Positions 34,814 through 43,858 of a stretch of DNA of 64,000 nucleotides are shown in pieces. Numbering within the stretch: the first letter of the stretch is position 1; each line of letters starts with the position of its first letter. The position numbers and the translations under genes were made by a program. A model generated the notes under the pieces. It worked only from the letters and a program-made list of their open reading frames with translations, made no database searches and was not told the DNA's origin. Location: NCBI GenBank assembly GCA_965204715.1, contig OZ242009.1:2418001-2482000 (forward strand), read 5' to 3'. This DNA is from CATOSP01 sp965204715. GTDB taxonomy: Bacteria; Chloroflexota; Dehalococcoidia; Lucifugimonadales; UBA3495.

Positions 34814-35374
34814 CTAGACCGGCAGCGCTTCCTCCGTGCGGTCCTCGGGTATCTCCACCCCGAAGGCATTTATGTTGAACGCCAGCAGCGCATAGTAACC
34901 CATCAGGGTGGTCAACTCCGCCAGCCCGCGGGTGCCGAACTGGGCCATTGCTGCGTCGAAGGTGGCCCGGCTGACCGTTCTGGTACGGAAGAATTCCCTG
35001 CCGTATTCCACCACGGCCTGCTCCTGGGGCGACAACGCGGGCAGGTCCTTCCTGTCTCGCAGGTTGTCCACCAGGTCGTCGTTGAGACCGGCGGCGCGGC
35101 CTGCGGCGGCGTGGGCATTCCAGATGAACTGGCAGTTGTTCTCCCTGGCCGTTACGAGCATGGCCAGTTCGATAATCGGGCGCGGCAGGCTTGAGCCGTC
35201 GCCGCGGAGGTAGGCGCGGAGATGCTCGCCCCGCTTGAGTACCTCCGGTACGTTCAGCATCACTGACATTGGCCCGGTAGTGGGTATGCTGCCGCGTGAC
35301 GCTACATACTCGTCGAATGCGTCCAACTGGTCTTGGGGAACGGACTGCCTCGTAGGAGCGGGTATTCTAGCCAC
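34814..35374 (-). CDS. Carboxymuconolactone decarboxylase-like (AhpD-fold) protein, second paralogue
   Basis: A 186-residue AhpD-fold protein starting at a GTG (35,374) with AAGGAGG upstream, which gives the same MARIPAPTR opening as the paralogue at 1,688. The signature TARENNCQFIWNAH has Cys81 and His88 but Ile84 in place of the second AhpD Cys. It is followed by the F420/FMN-type oxidoreductase gene region upstream on the same strand. Role unknown; decarboxylase or lyase chemistry is more likely than peroxide reduction. Confidence 0.85.
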   Translation of the reverse strand: MARIPAPTRQSVPQDQLDAFDEYVASRGSIPTTGPMSVMLNVPEVLKRGEHLRAYLRGDGSSLPRPIIELAMLVTARENNCQFIWNAHAAAGRAAGLNDDLVDNLRDRKDLPALSPQEQAVVEYGREFFRTRTVSRATFDAAMAQFGTRGLAELTTLMGYYALLAFNINAFGVEIPEDRTEEALPV

Positions 35375-35409
35375 TTCAGCCTCCTTGGATTCTCTGATTG
35401 GCGGCCGGT

Positions 35410-36255
35410 CTAGCCCATTACGGCCGATGCTAACGCTTCCATCTCGCTCAGGGCGTCGTCGCCTGCCTCGGCAGGCAATGACACGGTAACGCGGTCCGCT
35501 CCGGCAGACTCCAGCCTTCCGATCAGGTCCGGGTCTGAGGGAACGTTGCACACCATCAGGCGGATGGACTTGGGGTCCCGTCCCGCCGCTTCCGCCCACT
35601 CGTCCAGGGTCGCCCGGCCCATGCGAACCTGGTCCTCGGTGACGCGGACGGGCATCCAGCCGTCACCCCAGGCTACCACGCGCTTGAACACGTTGGGTGC
35701 GAACCCGCCCAGGTAGACCGGGGGATGGGGAGTCTGCACTGGCTTGGGGGAGCATTTGACGGGCGGGAAATCGTAGAAACGCCCGTGGAACTCCGCCTCT
35801 TCCCTGGTCCAGAGTTCTTTCATGGCCAGAATTGCCTCTCGTGTTTGTCCCCAGCGGTGGCGGAAGTCTCCACCCATGATTTCGGTCTCTTCTTGCAACC
35901 AGCCGGCGCCGATGCCGAAGAGGAACCTGCCGTTGGATACCCGGTCCAGGGTGGCGATCTGCTTGGCTTGGAGCAGGGGGTTGTGCTCCGGCACCAGGCT
36001 GATGGCCGTGCCCAGCTTGATTGTGCTGGTGGACGCCGAGGCCCTGGCCAGGCCGATGAGCGGGTCGCCGATGTCGGCCATCGACGGGGGAATGGAACCG
36101 TCCGGAGTGCCGCCGTAGCGGGAAGTTGTATTGACGGGCAGAATCGCGTGCTCCGGCAGCCAGAACGATTCAAACCCCAGTTCCTCGGCGCGCTTCGCCA
36201 ACTCGGCGGGGTCAAGCGAGTTTGATGACACCCTTGCGGAAATTCCAATGTCCAT
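35410..36255 (-). CDS. LLM class F420/FMN-dependent oxidoreductase
   Basis: A 281-residue luciferase-fold enzyme. The ATG at 36,255 follows AAAGGAGCGGGC. Opening MDIGISARVSSNSLDPAELAKRAEELGFESFWLPEH; TIKLGTAISLVPEHNPLLQAKQIATLD; SNGRFLFGIGAGW (cofactor-phosphate region). The short length, and the TLxxxSxGRxxxGxGxGW pattern, are typical of the Rv2161c/MSMEG-type F420-dependent class. The product is an oxidised small molecule of unknown type. 35 bp upstream of the CMD-like gene, so probably one unit. Confidence 0.88.
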   Translation of the reverse strand: MDIGISARVSSNSLDPAELAKRAEELGFESFWLPEHAILPVNTTSRYGGTPDGSIPPSMADIGDPLIGLARASASTSTIKLGTAISLVPEHNPLLQAKQIATLDRVSNGRFLFGIGAGWLQEETEIMGGDFRHRWGQTREAILAMKELWTREEAEFHGRFYDFPPVKCSPKPVQTPHPPVYLGGFAPNVFKRVVAWGDGWMPVRVTEDQVRMGRATLDEWAEAAGRDPKSIRLMVCNVPSDPDLIGRLESAGADRVTVSLPAEAGDDALSEMEALASAVMG

Positions 36256-36428
36256 GCCCGCTCCTTTTCTGATCGGATAGCCTGATACTACCACTCACGG
36301 CGGCCAAGGTCGATGCGCAAGCTGGAAGAAGCCATCCCATGTAAGGATGGTGTTTAGGAACTGGGCGGACCGGGTAGCGGTCTAGGGGGCAGGGAAAAGG
36401 CGCGTCGGGAATGAGAGGGCCGGTATAT

Positions 36429-39400
36429 TCAGGAGATGTCGCCCAACTGTTCCAGATTGTTGATCATTTGCCGGTGCAGTATCTCCAGGGAAGCTAACCT
36501 GGACGCCAGCAAACGCGCATCATCGCTGTTGATGTACCCCCCGCGCAAAGCGATATGGATGTCGCGGTATGCTATAGCGTCTGCCTCGGTCAGTCCCTGG
36601 ACCAATGGTCCGGCGAAGGGGGTGCTGTCTTCGCCCGCTAACGTGAACAAAGGCGCTTCGCTGTCTTCATCGAGCGGCTCGATGTGGTAGTCCCTGACGG
36701 ATGGCTCACGAAGATATGATCCCCGGAACCACACAAGGGAGTGTTTCACAACACCCAGTACAAACGACCACCGGTAGACCCTGGCCGTATCGCCCGGCCC
36801 GGCATCTTCCATGTCCAGGTACACCTGGCGCAGCAATCCGACCATGTCCACGGCGCAGCCGTCGGCCTCCCGGACGAATGCTTCAAGCTCCTCCAGGAAC
36901 GGATGACCTTGCAGCACCAGCTTGACTAACTCGAAGGTAGGATGTCGCATCCATGCGGGTTGATACCGCAACTCCAACTCACCCTCCAACACGCGCTCGA
37001 ATGCGGCGGGTTCGGGGCTTCCGGCAACCTCGACCAGTTCTTCGAGCCATCCAAGGTCCTGGGTAACTTCGAGCAAGGGCAGCGATTTCAGGAAGTCGAC
37101 TATCGACTGTATCTGGGCCTGTTCTTCCGGGGAACGTGACTGCCGGCGCCTCAGCGGCGACGAGGGCAGCGCCAGCCTTGGCTGCGTCCTGGGGGTTGGG
37201 GCGGTGCCGGCAGTCGAAGCGGTTGACGGCAACGACGGGGTTGCCCTGGCATCACGCACCAGTTCCGGGAACGCTGGCGCCTTGGCGGACTGGTACCGCC
37301 GGCGGCTGTAATAGGCGAACCCGCCGCCTCCGGCCATTACTGCCAGCAGGATGGCTACGACCGGAATCAGCCACACTGGCAGTATTCCGGACTTCATCTC
37401 GAACGGCTCGGTCCAGGGGCCGGCGTTGCTGGCCATGTCTACGGCCCTTACCCGCCAGTAGTATTTTCCGCGGTCCAAAGCTCCTTCCTCGGCTATAGCG
37501 TGGGCCGGAGTGGTCAAGCCGGTCTGCTCGAACACGGTGGACACGAACTCCGGTCTGGAGCTTATTTGCAGGTGGTATGTCACTCCGCTGGGGTCTTCCA
37601 CCGGCCCCCAGGCCAGCTCCGGCTTGAAACCTCCCAGGAGGCCGCCGCTGGAGCCGTCCTCAGGCAGCAGCAGCACGGGCAGGGGCGGAGGGGTATTCTC
37701 CACCGCAAAGGTTGCTACGGCGCTGAGGCCCTTCATATCCGTGGCCACGATCAGATGTTCGCCCCCGTCGGATGCCGGAATAGTCAGGCGGGTGTTGAAA
37801 GTCCCTGTGCCGTCAGTGCCTATAGCCGTATCGAGAAGGCCGTCGCTGTAAACCACGGACGTCTGGGACTGGGGGGAGAAGCCCAGGCCGGTTACTTCCA
37901 CTGCGTCTCCGACGTTCCCCGATTCAAGGCTCAGGGTCAGAGTTGGAGTGATCTCGAACTGCTCTGATGGGTTTGTCCCTCCGTTGACGCCGGATGCCAT
38001 CGCCGAGACCTCGTGGATTCCCGAGATGGCAGGCGGCAATTCCAGTGAGACGGTGAAGGACCCAAGCTCGTCGGTCGAGACGCCGGTCTGCCACGAGACC
38101 CCGTCGAATGCTATCGTGACCTCGGAATCGTTGGCGGGGAACCCCAGCCCGTCGATCTGCACCGGCAGACCGGGATGACTGATTTTCGCGTCAAGGATAA
38201 TGGCCGGAATCACCTGGAATTCGACGCCGGGACCGGAGTCTTGCACTACCGTCGTGCCTGAGTGGTCGACGAGGTGGACGCCGGAGGGCGCCTCCGGTAC
38301 TTCAAAGTTCACCGTGAACTCGCCGGATTCGTCCGCCTCTGCGACGGACGCCACCGGCTCAGCCCCGAATTTGATTTGGATATCCTTCTGACTGGCCCCA
38401 AATCCCCGGCCGGTCACGTTGACTCGAGTGCCAGGCCCCCCCTCGTTGGGGACTATCTCCAATCCCGGGATGAGGGTCAGGAATTCCCGGCTCACGTTGT
38501 CCGGGGACGTAATCGGGCCGGAGGCAGAGACTTCATATGATCCGGCAGGTAAGGCTGGCGCGGGGATTTCCATGCTCCATGAGCCGCGCTGGTCTGCTGA
38601 GACCCCGGCAGCCACGATGTCCTGGCCCACGGTCACTCTAATTCCCCGCTCGGAAGCCCCGAAGCCCGCTCCCGATACTGCGATAGGATTGGCAGGACTG
38701 GTCCGGTCGGCGCTGAGCGAGATGCCTGCCGAGACCAGGAAGGGTATCTTCATCTCACCGTCAGTTGTCTTGATAGTTACCAGCCGGTTGCCCGCCGGAA
38801 TCTCCGGCACGGTGAACTTGGCAGTCCAGGACCCGCGGGGGTCGGCCAGCGGCGAGGCCATGACATTGTTCCCCAGGTTGACGCCGAGGCTCTGTCCCGC
38901 CTGGAACCCGTGACCGATGATCTCGACCGCCCCTCCCGGTCTGCTGAAGGGTTCCGCCAGTCTGGCTGTAGGCGTGATCATAAAGCTGGCGTTTGCGGCC
39001 TGGCCATCGCCGCCGGAGGCTTCGATCAATATGTTTCCTCCCGGCGCCACGGGGATGATCAGGTTGGTTGACCAGGACCCGGCTCTGTCCGTTACCGCCG
39101 TAGCCTGGGTCAGACCGTCTCCGGCCGTGATAGTTACCCCGGTGCCGGGACTGAAGCCTCCGCCGGAAATTTGCAGCGTCTCCCCGGGCGGGCCGCTGGG
39201 CCGGTCGAGTCTCAGGTAAGAGGTCAGCGTCAGCGTCGCCGGGGGAACGCTGGCGGTGTTGGGCCCAGACGCCCGCAGCGAGTAACTTCCCGACGGCAAT
39301 GACGGCGCTTCAATTTCGGCAGACCAGGAACCCCTGGAGCTGGCCGTAATCCCGGACTTGATGGGCCTGTGGTCCAGGGTAACGCTGATGTTCTCTTCGT

Positions 39401-41381
39401 CTGCGCCGAACCCGAAACCCCGGACTGTGATTGGCCCCCGCCGGTCCGTGACGTCTCCGTTGAGCGTGATCCTGGGAGTCACCTCGAAGGGGACGCTGAG
39501 GTCCGCGCTGGCCCCGCCGATGGTTATCGTGTAGGCGTCGGCCGGCGCCTGCGGTACGGTGAATGTCCGGTCAAAGGAACCCTGGGCATCGGCAGAGACG
39601 GACGTCACCGGGACATCGGCCATTCTGAGCGAGATTCCTCCGGCGTTTGCCGGGAACCCCGAACCCTGGGCTGCAATCGACGAGCCCGGAGACCCCGACG
39701 ACTGGGACAGGCTGACGTCGGCGGTTACGGTAAACTCGGACTCGACGCGGCGCCCCCGCGCGCCGGTAGCCGAGACCGGGAGCGGTCCGCCCGCGCTGGC
39801 GGGGACATTCAGCGTGACCGTCCATGCTCCCTTGTTGTCCGCCCTGACCGAACTCGTTGCCAGGCTGCCGCCCATCGCTACCCGGACGTTCTCCCTGGGG
39901 CCGAAGCCTGAGCCGCTGATCCGCAGTTCAGTCCCCGGCGGGCCGCTGGACCTGTTCAGAACCAGCATCGACCCCAGTACCAGGGGGGCAGAGGGGGCTA
40001 TGGACCTGGTGGTCGATGTTCCATACGCAGACACCTGGTGCGTGCCGGCGGCAAGGGACGGGACCTCGATTGAATGCTGCCACGATCCCCTCCCGTCGGC
40101 TGAAATGCCGGAGGCTGCTGTCGCGCCGCCAATGGTGATTACGATATTGCGCTCGTTGCGGAAATACCCTGTCCCGGTCACCATCACGAATCCGCCGGGG
40201 ACTGCCGACCCTGTCTCAAGGCTGAGGGCCGGCGTTACCGTGAAGCTGGCCGACCTTCCTTCGAGGGACACAGTGGTGGGTCCGGCGGGCGTTTCCGGGA
40301 CCTGGAAGCTTGTATTGGCCCGTCCGTTGCTGTCCACGGGCACCGAGCGGACCGTCACGCCGTCGAAGCTCAGGTTGGCGCTGGTGTTGGCCCTGAACCC
40401 GGACCCGGTGATTTGGATGGTATCACCCGGCGCACCCCTTGTCTGGTCCAACCTGATCTCCGAGGCGATGGTGAAGTTCACCGGAGCCGCGCTCCCGACC
40501 CTCACCTGGTACGATCCGGCCGCCAGGTCCGGGACTTGGAATGAGGTCCTTATCGACCCCTCTGGATCAGTCGCGACAGGCGTCAATGTCTGAGGGCCGA
40601 ATTGGACGCGGAGACTGCTCTGGTTGGCTAGAAATCCATCCCCTTCTATCTGCACGTCGGACCCGGTGGGGCCGGAGGCGGGGGAGAGGGTAATTCCCGG
40701 ATTCACCGTGAAGGTGGCTGTCTCCGAGTCCACCCTTACCGGATGGGGTCCCTGCGGCGCCCACGGTACTTGAAAGGTATAGTTGAAGTTTCCGTCCCGG
40801 TCTACCAGGACCTGCCCCACCTGGTCGGTAGTCCCGAAAGATATAGTGTGAGAGAGTCCGGGAGAGTAGTTGCTGCCTCTTACCGTGACGGTCGTAGTCC
40901 GCGGCGTGCCGCTGGTTGGGGTTATCGTGAGGGTCCGGGGCGGGAGATCGAAAGTAGCGGTTACGTTCCAGCTTGCTTGGTTCACTCTTGCCTGGTCTAC
41001 TATAAGACTACAGGTTCCGGAACCACTGCAATCGCCGCTCCAACCGCTGAACCTTGAGCCACCTATGGGACTCTGGGTTAAAGTTACCGGGATAGACCAG
41101 TTCGCAGGGATGTCTGCCGTACAGGTCCCGGTGTTGCCCTTTCGACATTCGATGCCCCAAGTACCGGTACTGGTTACTCTGCCTTCACCCGCGCCGGTAA
41201 CCGTGACCCTCAGCGGGTGAGTGTGAGGTGTGGTTTCTCCTTCACCCGGTGGGTGGGCAGCCACGGGTTCGAGGCTGGAGAAGATGGCAATGCCCGCGGC
41301 AATTAGTGCCACGACGAAGAAGGGCCACGCGGCCCGGATAGAGTTGGGCAAGAAACGGAGTGTGTCCAAGGGGACGGCCAA
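36429..41381 (-). CDS. Giant membrane-anchored surface protein with 13 IPT/TIG-like repeats
   Basis: 1,650 residues from a TTG start (41,381) with TAGGAGAA upstream. An N-terminal hydrophobic segment (about 18-38) acts as signal or anchor. A divergent InlB-B-type repeat follows, with paired Cys (GWSGDCSGSGTCSL). Then come 13 repeats of about 80-90 residues, each opening like SGPPGTELRISGSGFGP. A fibronectin-III-like module (YHLQISSRPEFV...YYWRVRAVDMASNAGPW) is at about 1,230-1,330. A transmembrane helix (WLIPVVAILLAVMAGGGGFAYY) follows. About 290 cytoplasmic residues with a Pro-rich linker and a helical domain end the chain. The large cytoplasmic part argues for signalling or assembly, not a mere adhesin. 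Confidence 0.85.
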   Translation of the reverse strand: MAVPLDTLRFLPNSIRAAWPFFVVALIAAGIAIFSSLEPVAAHPPGEGETTPHTHPLRVTVTGAGEGRVTSTGTWGIECRKGNTGTCTADIPANWSIPVTLTQSPIGGSRFSGWSGDCSGSGTCSLIVDQARVNQASWNVTATFDLPPRTLTITPTSGTPRTTTVTVRGSNYSPGLSHTISFGTTDQVGQVLVDRDGNFNYTFQVPWAPQGPHPVRVDSETATFTVNPGITLSPASGPTGSDVQIEGDGFLANQSSLRVQFGPQTLTPVATDPEGSIRTSFQVPDLAAGSYQVRVGSAAPVNFTIASEIRLDQTRGAPGDTIQITGSGFRANTSANLSFDGVTVRSVPVDSNGRANTSFQVPETPAGPTTVSLEGRSASFTVTPALSLETGSAVPGGFVMVTGTGYFRNERNIVITIGGATAASGISADGRGSWQHSIEVPSLAAGTHQVSAYGTSTTRSIAPSAPLVLGSMLVLNRSSGPPGTELRISGSGFGPRENVRVAMGGSLATSSVRADNKGAWTVTLNVPASAGGPLPVSATGARGRRVESEFTVTADVSLSQSSGSPGSSIAAQGSGFPANAGGISLRMADVPVTSVSADAQGSFDRTFTVPQAPADAYTITIGGASADLSVPFEVTPRITLNGDVTDRRGPITVRGFGFGADEENISVTLDHRPIKSGITASSRGSWSAEIEAPSLPSGSYSLRASGPNTASVPPATLTLTSYLRLDRPSGPPGETLQISGGGFSPGTGVTITAGDGLTQATAVTDRAGSWSTNLIIPVAPGGNILIEASGGDGQAANASFMITPTARLAEPFSRPGGAVEIIGHGFQAGQSLGVNLGNNVMASPLADPRGSWTAKFTVPEIPAGNRLVTIKTTDGEMKIPFLVSAGISLSADRTSPANPIAVSGAGFGASERGIRVTVGQDIVAAGVSADQRGSWSMEIPAPALPAGSYEVSASGPITSPDNVSREFLTLIPGLEIVPNEGGPGTRVNVTGRGFGASQKDIQIKFGAEPVASVAEADESGEFTVNFEVPEAPSGVHLVDHSGTTVVQDSGPGVEFQVIPAIILDAKISHPGLPVQIDGLGFPANDSEVTIAFDGVSWQTGVSTDELGSFTVSLELPPAISGIHEVSAMASGVNGGTNPSEQFEITPTLTLSLESGNVGDAVEVTGLGFSPQSQTSVVYSDGLLDTAIGTDGTGTFNTRLTIPASDGGEHLIVATDMKGLSAVATFAVENTPPPLPVLLLPEDGSSGGLLGGFKPELAWGPVEDPSGVTYHLQISSRPEFVSTVFEQTGLTTPAHAIAEEGALDRGKYYWRVRAVDMASNAGPWTEPFEMKSGILPVWLIPVVAILLAVMAGGGGFAYYSRRRYQSAKAPAFPELVRDARATPSLPSTASTAGTAPTPRTQPRLALPSSPLRRRQSRSPEEQAQIQSIVDFLKSLPLLEVTQDLGWLEELVEVAGSPEPAAFERVLEGELELRYQPAWMRHPTFELVKLVLQGHPFLEELEAFVREADGCAVDMVGLLRQVYLDMEDAGPGDTARVYRWSFVLGVVKHSLVWFRGSYLREPSVRDYHIEPLDEDSEAPLFTLAGEDSTPFAGPLVQGLTEADAIAYRDIHIALRGGYINSDDARLLASRLASLEILHRQMINNLEQLGDIS

Positions 41382-41475
41382 ATTCTCCTATGCTGCGGGG
41401 ACCAGGCGCCATGCCGGGGGAGCTTCCAGTTTCGGGTTGGCAGCGCCGGGAGGCGGAAGCGCTTATTCTCCTGCG

Positions 41476-41505
41476 AGTATAATTAGCCCCGGATTACCTA
41501 GTCAA
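41476..41505 (-). promoter_or_regulatory. Sigma70-type promoter of the giant surface protein gene
   Basis: On the minus strand, TTGACT (41,505-41,500) and TATACT (41,481-41,476) are separated by 18 nt. The predicted transcript would have a leader of about 90 nt before the TTG start at 41,381. Both boxes match five of six consensus bases. Confidence 0.6.
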
Positions 41506-41906
41506 TAAAGCCGGTGCAAGGCTTGATGTCAGTTTGCGACGCAAAACTGGTGTCAGACGTTAACATAACGTTACATCAACGCAATAACACACCCTTTTCA
41601 ACCGTACCAACTCCAGATTCAGTAGCCTGCTGAAACGCGCCCATTTGCCGCGACGCTCAGGAATCCGAGGCTGGCTTCAGGCCGTCGCCTGGATGCCATG
41701 CGACAGTCTACGCCGTGCTAATATATGTGATACGGCCCTGCGGCATGGCTGGATTCGCCCGTTGCCCGGCGGCCTTGTAGAACGGTCCAGTCGCTAAACA
41801 GAGAAACATGGGTCAGGGTAATATGGTCGCCGCGTCGTTCTTTGACGGGGCCATAGATCAGGGAATGAGAGACAAGGTCCCGAACCGGTACGAAGGAAGT
41901 ACAGCT
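41506..41906. other. Intergenic region with imperfect palindromes
   Basis: About 400 bp between divergent genes. CAGTTTGC and GCAAAACTG (one bulge) flank a short loop near 41,530-41,550, and GTTA-ACA-TAAC lies just after. These could be operators for the surface-protein promoter. No gene is supported in the remainder. Confidence 0.35.
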
Positions 41907-42707
41907 ATGGCAAGTTACACGACCAGCGTCGGCAACGTGGAGTTGGTCTCCCTCAACGACGGGATGCCCATGCGCTCCCCCTTCGCGCCCTTCCCGGACA
42001 CCACCATCGAGCAGTGGCGGGAGTTCCCGGAACTGCTTGATGAGCACGAGCATATCCGCAGCAGGTACGGCACCACCGGAATCCGCTCCGAGGGGAAGTT
42101 GATCATAGTTGATACCGGCTTGCAAGCCCCGGATGGTACGCTGATGACCGACATGCGGGCCAAGGGCGTTGACCCGGAGTCGGTGGACCTGGTGGTGTTT
42201 ACCCACCTGCATCCTGACCACGTGGGCTGGAACCTGACCGATGGCAAGCCCAACTTCCCCAATGCCCGTTACCTGGTCCCCCGGAGGGACTGGGACTACT
42301 GGACTAAGCCCGGCGTCATCGAAGATGCGGCGCACGTGCGTGGTCAGGTCGTACCACTGGAGGGTCTGGGTTTTCTGGACCTGATTGACGACGGTTATCA
42401 TGTCACCGGGGAACTCACCACCGTATCTACTCCCGGACACACGCCGGGTCACGTGTCGATCATCATTGCCTCCGCCGGGGAGCGAGGCTACATACTGGGA
42501 GACGTGGCGCACAACCCGGCCCAGGCCCACTACACTGATTGGTGTCCCATATTCGACATAGAACCCGGCTTGTCGCGCCGGACTCGGCATTCGGTGTTGG
42601 ACATGCTGGAAGCCGAGGGGATACTGGTGTCTGCTGGTCACTTCCCTGATCCCGGATTCGGTCACTTCGTCCGGGTTGAGGGACGCCGCACTTGGCGAGG
42701 CATCTAA
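41907..42707 (+). CDS. MBL-fold metallo-hydrolase (lactonase-like)
   Basis: About 266 residues. The ATG at 41,907 is preceded by CGAAGGAAGTACAGCT; the frame is open to 41,808 without support. The motif VVFTHLHPDHVGWN (HxHxDH) is followed by STPGHTPGHVSI and ILGDVAHNPAQ. The SRYGTTGIRSEGKLIIVDTG opening resembles the AiiA-like N-acyl homoserine lactonase/quorum-quenching subgroup. Actual substrate unknown. It is the first of a plus-strand run that leads into the MaoC-type pair. Confidence 0.88.
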   Translation: MASYTTSVGNVELVSLNDGMPMRSPFAPFPDTTIEQWREFPELLDEHEHIRSRYGTTGIRSEGKLIIVDTGLQAPDGTLMTDMRAKGVDPESVDLVVFTHLHPDHVGWNLTDGKPNFPNARYLVPRRDWDYWTKPGVIEDAAHVRGQVVPLEGLGFLDLIDDGYHVTGELTTVSTPGHTPGHVSIIIASAGERGYILGDVAHNPAQAHYTDWCPIFDIEPGLSRRTRHSVLDMLEAEGILVSAGHFPDPGFGHFVRVEGRRTWRGI

Positions 42708-42762
42708 CCCGACTGGCCTTGGTCTGCGGCGCGGCGCAAAGTTCGTATTCCCGCCCCTGATC

Positions 42763-42790
42763 GTCATTACCGCGAAAGCGGGAATCCACC
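42763..42790. repeat. Dispersed intergenic palindromic repeat, copy 2
   Basis: CGTCATTACCGCGAAAGCGGGAATCCA-like copy with CCGC/GCGG arms between two plus-strand genes. It is related to the copies at 22,743 (inverted) and 43,796. Confidence 0.7.
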
Positions 42791-42871
42791 GCATTGACGT
42801 TGAAGCGCCGGCAATGCCAAAGAAATATCGAAGGGACCCGTTACACATCCGATACGAAAGGAAGCGCAGCT

Positions 42872-43291
42872 ATGGTTGAAGCCGATACGCGGATATTATT
42901 GGACTGGGATGCCCTGGAGGTCGGCGAGACCTTCGACACCTACGAATACCTGTTGACCCAGGACATGATCGACTCCTACCGCAGGGGCGTGATGGACCCG
43001 GAGGCCAGTTTCCCGACTATCTCTCACAAAGTGGACGTGAAGCAGTACAACGCCAAGTACCGGGATGCCGGATCGGTCAACGCCCGTTGCGCCTTTTTCT
43101 GCTACAACCCGCCCGTTGCGGGGAAGAAAATAACGGTGCGGGCCTGGATTGCCGACAAATATCTGCGCCGGGGCAAGAACTACATCGTCACCGAGGCTGT
43201 ATCCGTGGACGAGGATGGACGATTGATCGACCGGGTAATCACCCATGAGCTGAAACAACCCACCGAGGTAGGCAAGAAATGGGGAGGGTAA
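42872..43291 (+). CDS. MaoC-like dehydratase, N-terminal-type (hot-dog fold) subunit
   Basis: A 139-residue hot-dog-fold protein of the MaoC_dehydrat_N/FAS1-like type. The ATG at 42,872 follows CGAAAGGAAGCGCAGCT. LEVGETFDTYEYLLTQDMIDSYRRGV opens the fold. FFCYNPPVAGKKITVRAWIADKYLRRGKNYIVTE gives the central strands. It overlaps the next MaoC gene by 13 bp, so the two are translationally coupled and probably form a heteromeric (3R)-hydroxyacyl-CoA-type dehydratase. In such pairs this half is usually the non-catalytic one. Confidence 0.8.
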   Translation: MVEADTRILLDWDALEVGETFDTYEYLLTQDMIDSYRRGVMDPEASFPTISHKVDVKQYNAKYRDAGSVNARCAFFCYNPPVAGKKITVRAWIADKYLRRGKNYIVTEAVSVDEDGRLIDRVITHELKQPTEVGKKWGG

Positions 43292-43743
43292 GCGCGGGTC
43301 AGGTCCGCAGTTACGAGGAAGGCAGCGAGCTTCCGCCTCTGGTCAAGGATATGACCCAGGAGGCGATCAACCTGTTCGAGGGCAGCGCCGGGCAGTCGGG
43401 GCCGTCCCAATTCACCGACGAGGAGACCGCCCGGGAAACTCTGGGCACCGAGGGCACTGTGGCCTCGGGTAGAATGTCCCTATCCTTCGCCATCGAGATG
43501 CTGCGCCGTTACTTTGGCCCGGAAGTGTTCAACCACTCCGGCGCCGTGGACTTGCGCTTCCTGCGCCCCGTCCGTCCCGGTGACACCATAACCTTTACCG
43601 GAAAGGTTACCGGCGTATCGAGGGAGGTGAACGGCAGCCGCGTCTCGGTGGACATTACTGCGCTCAATCAGCGTGGAGACACCACCGCGGCAGGTCAGGG
43701 CAGTGCCGTAGTCCCCAACGCCTTCCTGCCCCAGGACGGGTAG
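43279..43743 (+). CDS. MaoC-like dehydratase (hydratase-domain subunit)
   Basis: A 154-residue MaoC-domain protein: LPPLVKDMTQEAINLFEGSAG, SQFTDEETARETLGTEGTVASGRMSLSFAIEMLRRYFG and VDLRFLRPVRPGDTITFTGKV. The usual catalytic pair is Asp/His in a D-x(4)-H arrangement (N/D...NPIH); here the loop reads SQFTDEETARETLGTEG without an evident His, so catalytic competence is uncertain. It overlaps the preceding gene by 13 bp. Confidence 0.82.
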   Translation: MGRVSAGQVRSYEEGSELPPLVKDMTQEAINLFEGSAGQSGPSQFTDEETARETLGTEGTVASGRMSLSFAIEMLRRYFGPEVFNHSGAVDLRFLRPVRPGDTITFTGKVTGVSREVNGSRVSVDITALNQRGDTTAAGQGSAVVPNAFLPQDG

Positions 43744-43795
43744 GCAGCACTCCTGCCTGTTGCTCCCGTCCTGACCGTCGTTCCCGTCCCTGCTC

Positions 43796-43822
43796 GTTGT
43801 TCCCAGGAAAGCGGGAATCCGC
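43796..43822. repeat. Dispersed intergenic palindromic repeat, copy 3
   Basis: GTTGTTCCCAGGAAAGCGGGAATCC-like copy between convergent genes. It shares AAAGCGGGAATCC with copy 2. Confidence 0.7.
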
Positions 43823-43858
43823 ACCCGCCGTGGCTTGTTTGTGCGTTCGGGCCGGTCT

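Noticed and set aside
39559..40593. 344-codon plus-strand frame opposite the IPT-repeat gene
   Set aside because: It mirrors the repeat periodicity of the minus-strand gene, with no independent features.
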